Source: Vanessa cardui (lineage: Eukaryota > Arthropoda > Insecta > Lepidoptera > Nymphalidae). Taken from it: a DNA stretch of 64,000 nt. Made by a program: the position numbers and the translations under genes. This document shows, in pieces, positions 57,160-64,000 of the stretch. Under the pieces are notes generated by a model. That model did not search any database. It was given only the letters and a program-made list of their open reading frames with translations, and was not told where the DNA came from. Each line of letters starts with the position of its first letter. Positions within the stretch are counted from its first letter, which is position 1. The stretch lies in contig NC_061137.1 of NCBI RefSeq assembly GCF_905220365.1, forward strand, positions 11,054,001 to 11,118,000, given 5' to 3'.

Positions 57160-57405
57160 TTGGTAAGAACGTGCAGTTCTAAATATAGCAGTTTAAACAC
57201 TGGAGGGGAATTTCGAGGTTCAAAGACCTGGCGAACCGGCCTGTGTCTCAGTAATGTAGGCATTTATTTAGACGAAGCAAGTTTAGGGGCTGATAATGAC
57301 ATTGATATTGTCACGGAATATAAACACAAATTCTTAGTACACGTGCCAAAAATTGACTCTACGGTTACCGAATTTTATATGAGCTCATGGAAAATGACCA
57401 AATAA
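57160..57405 (+). CDS. Open frame of about 80 codons, weak candidate
   Basis: Open from 57160 (TTG, no ATG near the start) to TAA at 57403. The second half reads G-I-Y-L-D-E-A-S-L-G-A-D-N-D-I-D-I-V ..., acidic and soluble-looking. No splice acceptor was identified at its start and no family is recognised. It may be part of a decayed gene or chance. Confidence 0.15.
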   Translation: MVRTCSSKYSSLNTGGEFRGSKTWRTGLCLSNVGIYLDEASLGADNDIDIVTEYKHKFLVHVPKIDSTVTEFYMSSWKMTK

Positions 57406-58407
57406 AAAAAACAGGTATAATTCAATTTCTTCGTCTGCACTGCATTTATACCTAAAATTAGTTTAGCGATCATTATAAATCTATCAAAAATATGTGGTTT
57501 AATACTATTGACTACAATTTTATTTATTTCAAATCATCTCATCATATATCTTGCATTTTCGGAATATCTGACAGTAAGACTAACATTTATTTAGACAATT
57601 CAAAAGAAAAGGAAAAAAACTGCAGTTTCATAGAACTCTTAAGCTATAATAGTTTTACCTACATTTCAATAATTAACATTACTACTGATTTAATCAAACA
57701 AAATAAAATACTATCGGTATAAAAAGCTTTCGAACAATTTATAGCGAATAATTAATCATCACATTAAAATCTAAACAATAAAACAAATATCTTAATATAC
57801 ACATATTAATGTATTTGCTTACGTAATTATTAATAAGTATGGTTAAATGTTCAGTTTATATTCGAAACCATACTTTATAGAGTCACTAGATAGTATTATG
57901 CAAGGATGTCTTGTCGTTTGGCACGCACCCAAGTTTATTAATGTCTCCGCTGAGCAAGCCTTAGATGCACTATTCAGCATCCTTTGTAGTGATGAGTCAA
58001 AGTTGTGATTCATTTTAATCATTTAAGTAATATCCTCATTATCCATCATTATATTGTAATCTAAACGCTCCAATTTTTTTAGCGCAGCGGGAGTCGTTTT
58101 TTTGGACAACATTACAATTGATAACCGTAGTTACTTTGTTGTATAATCTGTAGGCAATTAATAAAAAAAATTAAGCAATTCAAAATGGATTATATCTTTT
58201 TTCACATGTGTTTCGTAAAAGAAGTACTTTTAGCATAATTATGATAATATGATTCGAAGGAATTAGTCATCGTATTTAAAAATACATAGGTACATTTCGT
58301 ATACACTGTTCGAACCATCTGCATGATTAATTTGAAAAATCAATCATTAATTTAAAAACTATAAACGATTTATATTTTTGAATACATTCGAAAAACTATT
58401 GAATACT
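57406..58407. other. AT-rich DNA without recognisable gene
   Basis: A 76-codon Asn/Ile-rich plus frame (57492-57722) is unsupported. Nothing recognised. Confidence 0.45.
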
Positions 58408-58694
58408 TTTTTTACAATATATGTAGGTGGACAGCTAAATAGGTCGCATGATGGTAAGTGGTCACCATCATCCAATTAGCTACATTGGCGCCTTATAAAA
58501 TTTTAACAATTCCTTACATCGCTAATGCACCACCAACCTTGAGAAATAAGATGTTATGTCCCTTGTACGTGTAGTTACACCGGCTCACCTAAACTTAAAC
58601 ACATCAATAGCAAGAATCGCTGCTTAGCGGTAGAATATATGATGAGTTTGTGGTACCTACCCAGACGGTTTGCACAAAGCCCTACCACCAAGTA
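58408..58694 (-). mobile_element. A-tailed dispersed repeat (family C)
   Basis: TGATGGTAAGTGGTCACCAT, TGCACCACCAACCTTGAGAA, GTGGTACCTACCCAGACGGT and GCACAAAGCCCTACCACCAAG. Nearly full length in reverse orientation. Confidence 0.75.
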
Positions 58695-59589
58695 TTATCG
58701 CTCTATTCAATGTAAATTGATCTAAAAAAATAAATGAATTATTTTCAATGATAATTCCACTATAATTTTATTAACCAATTCAATTGTGTAACTAAAATAG
58801 GTAATACTAATTTGCCGTTAACTCGTTCTCTGAGACACGATTTTCAGAGTAGTAACAATGAATCATAGAAAATATACGTATAGGTACTTTATAACTATAT
58901 TAAACTTCTACTACAGTGTACTATGTGATTTCATTCACAAATTTATATTTTTTATCATCTCTTTATTTCCTTATATATAAATCTAAGTATATAATAGAAT
59001 ATTGCAATCAATTATTACACATAACCAGACTTTCGAACAATTCAAACATTTTATATTAAAACAAGAAAAAATTTCTTTAATATTAAATTATTAACAAAAC
59101 TCAATAAAATCATTTATTTTCACTTTTAATTCCATTAAAGCGCATTTGTTTTGTACTTACATTTTGCATTCACTTTTAAATTAATCTGTATTTTATAAAA
59201 GTTTCAAAATGCAATAACCGAAATAAAAAGTCCTAATAACCTACATCGCAGTGCAAAATATAGATTAATAGTTACAGGGTATGCAGTATTATGCGCATAT
59301 ATTATGAGAATTGAGCATTGCCAGATTAAGGGGAGGACAGGAAGGGCGGCACCCCGCGGTACTCTACAATAAGTTTTGATTGCGTTAGTATACAAAAAAT
59401 AATAATGGCCAGTTTTATCATTTTTATATTCTTATTTTAAAATCAAAGTGGATTTAAAAAAAAAAACATTTTTTCCCAAATATCAGCAAGTTACTTGTCA
59501 CAAAGCTTTATCTTAATCTACAAAATTGTTTCTTTTTCACATAGTATGTAATTAAATAATGAGCATTTTTTACGTAAATACTGTATTTA
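58695..59589. other. AT-rich DNA without recognisable gene
   Basis: Nothing recognised. A short GGGCGGCACCCCGCGG patch near 59344 is isolated. Confidence 0.45.
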
Positions 59590-59599
59590 ATCCCAAGAC

Positions 59600-59900
59600 T
59601 GACAGACAGTCTCAATATTATATTAATACAGTAGAGAGCCACGTCCTCGGTCAATCTTCCAGTCTAGCTAGGAAACTGTTGTTAGTGGCCTAGGATTAGG
59701 GAATAGGCATTCTCCCGTTTCTCTGTAAGCATATAATGCCATCCTTCTTAAAATTCTCTGGTCACGTCCGATTTGCCGACCTATATTATGAGTGTGTCGG
59801 GATAGAGATTATAAGGTTTGCACTATAATATTATATCGCGCGGAATGGACTAGTGTCCTTGAGAATAGCTGACGGAAATAGGTCAGGAGGATATCATAAT
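59600..59900 (+). mobile_element. Dispersed repeat family F
   Basis: GGAATAGGCATTCTCCCGTT, GGTCACGTCCGATTTGCCGA, ATTATGAGTGTGTCGGGATA and a 3' GGTCAGGAGGATATCATAAT end match the order of a lepidopteran repeat I recall, but with heavy divergence. Confidence 0.5.
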
Positions 59901-61582
59901 CGTCAGATACAATTTCAGTATGTAATCTGAACAAAGACTATGTTTGAAATGGATAATTAGCAACTCTGAAGTGCGAGCGGCTAATGAAAGCAGGTCTATA
60001 ACTACACCACAAAAATAATCATTGTATTGTATCATGTTATCTGTCCAAGTGTCATCGCACGATAAATGGTATAATATACGTTTATGAATTATCATCAAAA
60101 TCTAGTTGATTTAATTCGTCATAGCGATGTTTATGAGGTTAATACATGATTGGTGGCAAGTTAGCCAGCTCATAAGGCTAAGTAGATCTGACCTGAGTTC
60201 TCTATGATAGTATCAGTAGTAGGTATCTGAGACTTTGCAGAGAAGGTTTAAAGTTATAAGTGCTTACACTCCCGTGAGTTTAAAATCATGCAAAGCCGCT
60301 GGAACATAACAATACTAAGTATTGCTGCTATATCTTATATACTTAGTATCTAACCAGACAAAACGTGGCCGAAATCAGTCACTAGGGTAAAGTGTATCAT
60401 ATATATATACGACTGTGATTATAACTCGTATAATTTCTAGTTGATCCACTTGAATTCGTCATAGTTCATAGTTTGAAATCGTGTTAAGGATTGGATGTTA
60501 TCTGTTTATACATTGGATTATGGTTACCAGGAACAAGTGATTCACATCTTGCTCATTTTAAAAACTAGAACGAGAATCGTAAATATGTATTCATCACCTC
60601 AGTATGAGTGTTTCCTTTACTGAATGAGACTTACTTTTGGTATTTACCTAAAGATAATAATCGTATAATATTTCATAAAATATACCAAAAATATACGTAT
60701 ATCGACCTATTTAAAAGATTTAATTTTAATTTTCTAATATTAAGAACATTATTGTTATAAAATCACGGAAAAAAATATCTCTATTTTATACCGATTTAGT
60801 TAATTCTAATAGTTCCACAGTTATGGCAATTTTAACTAAAATATGTATTATTATTACCTAATACTCAGTTTGTTTTTATTTTCCTTGTTATATTATTTCT
60901 ATTATAATTTGTTATTTATATAAGTATCCTGCATATAAATATACTGCATCGTATTTATGTATTTCTTGGATTTGTATGTGTTTTCTCAGCGTCAGTTACC
61001 TTGCGTGTTACATCGCTTGCCTTGCTTGAATATTCAGCATTTTTTCAAATAAAATATTCAGCTTAAATATCGTCGTAAGTGTTTACTTTGAAATTATTCA
61101 TGTGTTATTTATGGTATGTCAATTTCCTTCTGTACATTTTCCTGGTTACGATTAAACTGCAATAATAAACTTATCTTGTGTTTAGTTCATTTAATAATAT
61201 TATATATTCTCTTTATAAATCCCCAATATATCAAAATAATTTATTTAAATAAGCTCTTTTTAATATTCGTTTATATGATTACATTTTTAATGTAAATTTA
61301 CCACTGGTCCGAAATGCACATTAATACACATTTCGAACCAATGAAACTACGTTTTAATAGACAAACTAATTCGAAAATCCAATTTATTAAAGCAAGTAAA
61401 TCAAATTTGTGGGCATTGAAGAGGGTCAGGTTTTGGCAATAGGCGTGTACGGGGCTGCAAATGTAGAACTCCAACAGGGGTAGAGTCAAACATCAAAAAT
61501 AAATAATAAATACTTTCATCTACACAAATCCCAAAATATAAACCGATTAAATGATTAAACCTCTTATTAGATTTTACTTACC
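59901..61582. other. AT-rich DNA with a local partial duplication
   Basis: CTAGTTGATTTAATTCGTCATAG (60101-60123) and CTAGTTGATCCACTTGAATTCGTCATAG (60438-60465) suggest a diverged 340-base duplication. Repeat-like fragments lie between them (CTTACACTCCCGTGAG, GGAACATAACAATACTAAGT). No gene. Confidence 0.4.
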
Positions 61583-61895
61583 TTATGAAAACAACTGGCG
61601 TACAAAACGCCGGTATTCCAAATGATAAATATATGGTACACACTGCACGGAAAATAACACACCCACTTAGATTATTATTAAACTGCACTATGGATAAAAC
61701 AACAGCTGGTTATATTTTTTTCGGGGCTGTCAAATATGTCCTTGAGGGACGCGGCACGCCATGTTGTTTTGAGGACGGGCGCGTGGCGACTGCGCGCAGC
61801 CGCCCTTGTGCGACGCATGCTCACTGCGTCACCCCTGTCTCGCCCGCGCTCCCATCCTTCCTTCCTTGTTCCTGGTGCAACGAGCCACAGATTAA
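61583..61895 (-). promoter_or_regulatory. GC island and candidate 5' leader exon with consensus donor
   Basis: The minus strand reads TTTTCATAAG then GTAAGTAAAA at 61583/61582, a consensus 5' splice site. The preceding 300 bases include a strongly CpG-rich block (61741-61880: GACGCGGCACGCCATGTTGT, GGCGACTGCGCGCAGCCGCC), typical of a promoter or first exon. No long frame reaches the donor on the minus strand and short upstream ATGs hit stops, so a non-coding leader exon is most likely. The opposite strand carries the longest open frame in the window (145 codons, 61585-62022), which lacks any recognisable domain and probably arises from GC-rich codon bias. Confidence 0.4.
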
Positions 61896-62982
61896 TGAAA
61901 CGAATTTAATCTATTTTTGGTTGAAAATTTTATTTACTTTTAAAAATAAAGACATAGAAACGTTCAAATCTCTGTTGACGTTATCTATAATATACACACT
62001 TCTGAAATATCCTGGGATATAAATTAGTACGAATGAAACTAAAAAGTTTTTTTTAATGTATTGAAATAAGTAAATGTTAGAGTTACTCTATATTTTTATT
62101 TATGTACGCAATATAAACATTTTCCATACAAAAATACTTTTTACAATATTTAATTAATAACTTAAGAAAGAATCTACTTAGTGAATAGATAAATATGATT
62201 ATATTATATAGATAGATAGATAGAAAAATAATTTTATTTAAGTTTAATTAAATGTTCTCGATGTAACAACAACAATAATATATAGAATAGTAGGTATATG
62301 TGTAAATTATTTTTGGATGGTACAATAATAAGACCTAATGTTTTTAATCTTTAGTTAGTTTGGGTATGTACTTATGTACATTACTTAGTGTATGTTCATA
62401 ACCACTCATTCTATGATCAAAAATACAAAGAACACCACCAACAATAGAAGATTTGTTGTCGCTTTTCCCCTCTACTTGTTGAGGGTCCTTTTTATTGTTT
62501 TCATCATAAATATACAATGAAGCTGTCTGCCATTAGTTACTATTATGTTACTAAAATTAGCTTACGAGTGTTTATAAACAGCAAAATGTACACTGTTCAT
62601 TACTGTAATTGTCAACATCGCAATGTCTAAAAGCGGTTCATACGAAGCAATGTAAAGCGAAACGTGATAATCGTCTTGTATACGTTAAAAGTCAAATCCT
62701 TCAATGATTTTACTCGTGTGGGTGGAGACATGATCTAGAGATGCATTCATGCAGTTTGCCTACGCGTCTTCATTGAAGCCTTTTACTCGTAAGTTTACAT
62801 TTATTAAGACATTCAATAATCAGTCTTCAATCATTGTAATAAGAACGACGTAAGAATCTCAGTTTTAGTGTTTCAAGTTTCATATTTTAGCTTATATTAT
62901 TTTATTGATATTACTAATATAAAGTAACTTAATATAAAGTTAGAAATAATGTTTTGATGCAATTATTTGAAAATGAGTAACT
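61896..62982. other. AT-rich DNA without recognisable gene
   Basis: A short (GATA)n run at 62207-62225. Nothing else recognised. Confidence 0.45.
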
Positions 62983-63150
62983 AACATGACTTTGTATTTT
63001 TTAAATGTTAAAAAAGAGTAACTACTGAGTTTCTTGCCGGTTCTTCTCGGCAGAATCTATTTTCCGAACCGGTAGCAGCTTCACTTGTAAAATCACGATT
63101 CAAAAGTGCTTATAAAAGCTTACTTTAATAAAGTTTATTTTAATTTTATT
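62983..63150 (-). mobile_element. Family L repeat
   Basis: GAGTTTCTTGCCGGTTCTTC, TCGGCAGAATCTATTTTCCG, AACCGGTAGCAGCTTCACTT and TTAATAAAGTTTATTTTAAT. It ends exactly where a SINE head begins. Confidence 0.8.
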
Positions 63151-63195
63151 TGTCGAGATGGCCCAGTGGTTAGAACGCGTGCATCTTAACTGACT
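63151..63195 (+). mobile_element. Family A SINE, head only
   Basis: GTCGAGATGGCCCAGTGGTT then AGAACGCGTGCATCTTAACT. It stops before the B-box-like region and directly abuts the family L copy. Confidence 0.7.
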
Positions 63196-63297
63196 TAACA
63201 AGGCGTTTTTATATAGAAAGTTACAAATAGAAGTAATATGTGGGAGGTGGAGTTATTTAGTACATTAAATATAGTATTGTTAAAAAATATAAGTTCA

Positions 63298-63400
63298 GTC
63301 TCGTGAACAAGACATTCGTAGATAATGTCGAAATATCGAGCTCCACCGAACAAAAATAAAAAACATGGTAAATATTCCAAAATTAATAACTTTAATGTTT
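63298..63400. repeat. Dispersed repeat family Q, copy 2
   Basis: CTCGTGAACAAGACATTCGT, AATGTCGAAATATCGAGCTC and AAAAACATGGTAAATATTCC match 20113-20235 over about 90 bases. Confidence 0.65.
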
Positions 63401-63858
63401 AAAAATATTTATTTTTTCAATCGAATAAATATTATTTATTTTAGCTTATTTATTAAGTTTTGAGGATTATTGTTAGCGAATATTATTATTTACTAGCTTA
63501 TCTTTAAAGAAATTATTGAAATAAAACGGTATACCTATGGTTACCGATCAATATTCTCTGCGTGTGCTTCATTCTTTGAAATAGGAGAAATAATCTTATA
63601 CTTTTTATGACAACATAAATTAAATAATATTATTAAAGGATATACTTCAAAGGTAGCTTGATGAAAGTTAAGTAAGGTTCTGAGCATAGGATCCACGCCA
63701 AAGTAACGGAACGGAAGGGAACGGAACAATTAACTTATTACTCTCCACGTTAGCGATACTCGGCCGAATCTTTTATTTTACAGGTTATTTGGACATTTGA
63801 GTCACCTCCCGTAACGTGGTTATGTTCATGTAATTGTCATAGTCAAATATTATAATCA
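63401..63858. other. AT-rich DNA without recognisable gene
   Basis: A short GGAACGGAAGGGAACGGAAC run at 63706-63727 is the only oddity. Confidence 0.45.
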
Positions 63859-64000
63859 ACTAGCGACCCGCCCCGGCTTCGCACAGGTGCAATAATGATA
63901 CTAAATATACTACAGAATTTGTTTATTTACGACATCACATTGCAAACTTTTAAAATTATAAATGTTTCTTTATACTATATTGTTCATGTATACACAAACC
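63859..64000 (-). mobile_element. CTAG-ended element (family K), cut by window edge
   Basis: ACTAGCGACCCGCCCCGGCT then TCGCACAGGTGCAATAATGA and ATACTACAGAATTTGTTTAT. It continues beyond the window. Confidence 0.75.

Noticed and set aside
3890..61895. Joining all minus-strand exon candidates into one long gene
   Set aside because: The phases do not chain: the 52358 donor is phase 1, while the 13026 exon is non-coding before its own ATG, and the 11152 exon ends in a stop. They more likely belong to different genes or are partly false.
61585..62022. 145-codon plus-strand open frame, the longest in the window
   Set aside because: It overlaps a CpG island, has no recognisable domain, and the opposite strand has a consensus splice donor at its edge. 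The frame is best explained by GC-rich sequence without stops.

Overview
The window looks like AT-rich, gene-poor nuclear DNA from a butterfly or moth (Lepidoptera), probably a nymphalid-type genome. The inference rests on its repeats. There are many copies of a tRNA-derived SINE with the head GGCCCAGTGGTTAGAACGCG (the type called Metulj in Heliconius, named from memory), a second tRNA-derived SINE starting CCTCCGTGGTCGAGTA, and several other short dispersed families I recognise as lepidopteran. There is no bacterial-style gene density, no operons, no rRNA or intact tRNA gene, and no CRISPR array. The longest open frame is 145 codons and sits over a GC-rich, promoter-like island, so it is probably chance.

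No complete known gene is visible. Most sequence is intergenic or deep intronic DNA broken up by about 60 repeat copies. Region by region: 0-10 kb holds CTAG-ended elements, SINE fragments and one possible minus-strand exon (about 3.9 kb). 10-15 kb holds a possible two-exon minus-strand small gene (13.0 and 11.1 kb) around a GC island, plus an element with a 25-bp inverted repeat (14.5 kb). 15-20 kb holds a TA-flanked MITE (16.2 kb) and SINEs, one with a perfect 12-bp target duplication. 20-36 kb is mainly repeats and empty AT-rich DNA, with a second MITE copy at 35.8 kb. 36-43 kb holds a decayed coding-like repeat (38.4 kb), a small TTAA-flanked MITE candidate (41.2 kb) and a diverged pair of GC-rich segments (41.6 and 42.6 kb). 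45-54 kb holds SINEs, a GC-rich block bounded by a short inverted repeat (48.2 kb), a complete hAT-type MITE with 8-bp target duplication (51.3 kb) and a candidate first coding exon with paired CxxC motifs and a consensus splice donor (52.4 kb). 54-64 kb holds promoter-like GC islands (53.6, 54.3 and 61.7 kb), the last beside a consensus minus-strand splice donor.

The best gene evidence is therefore scattered minus-strand exon candidates (61.6, 52.4, 13.0/11.1 and 3.9 kb) with good donors. I cannot show that they belong to one transcript; RNA evidence would decide. The most solid structural findings are the transposon copies with visible terminal repeats and target-site duplications. I found no convincing undescribed system beyond these candidates.
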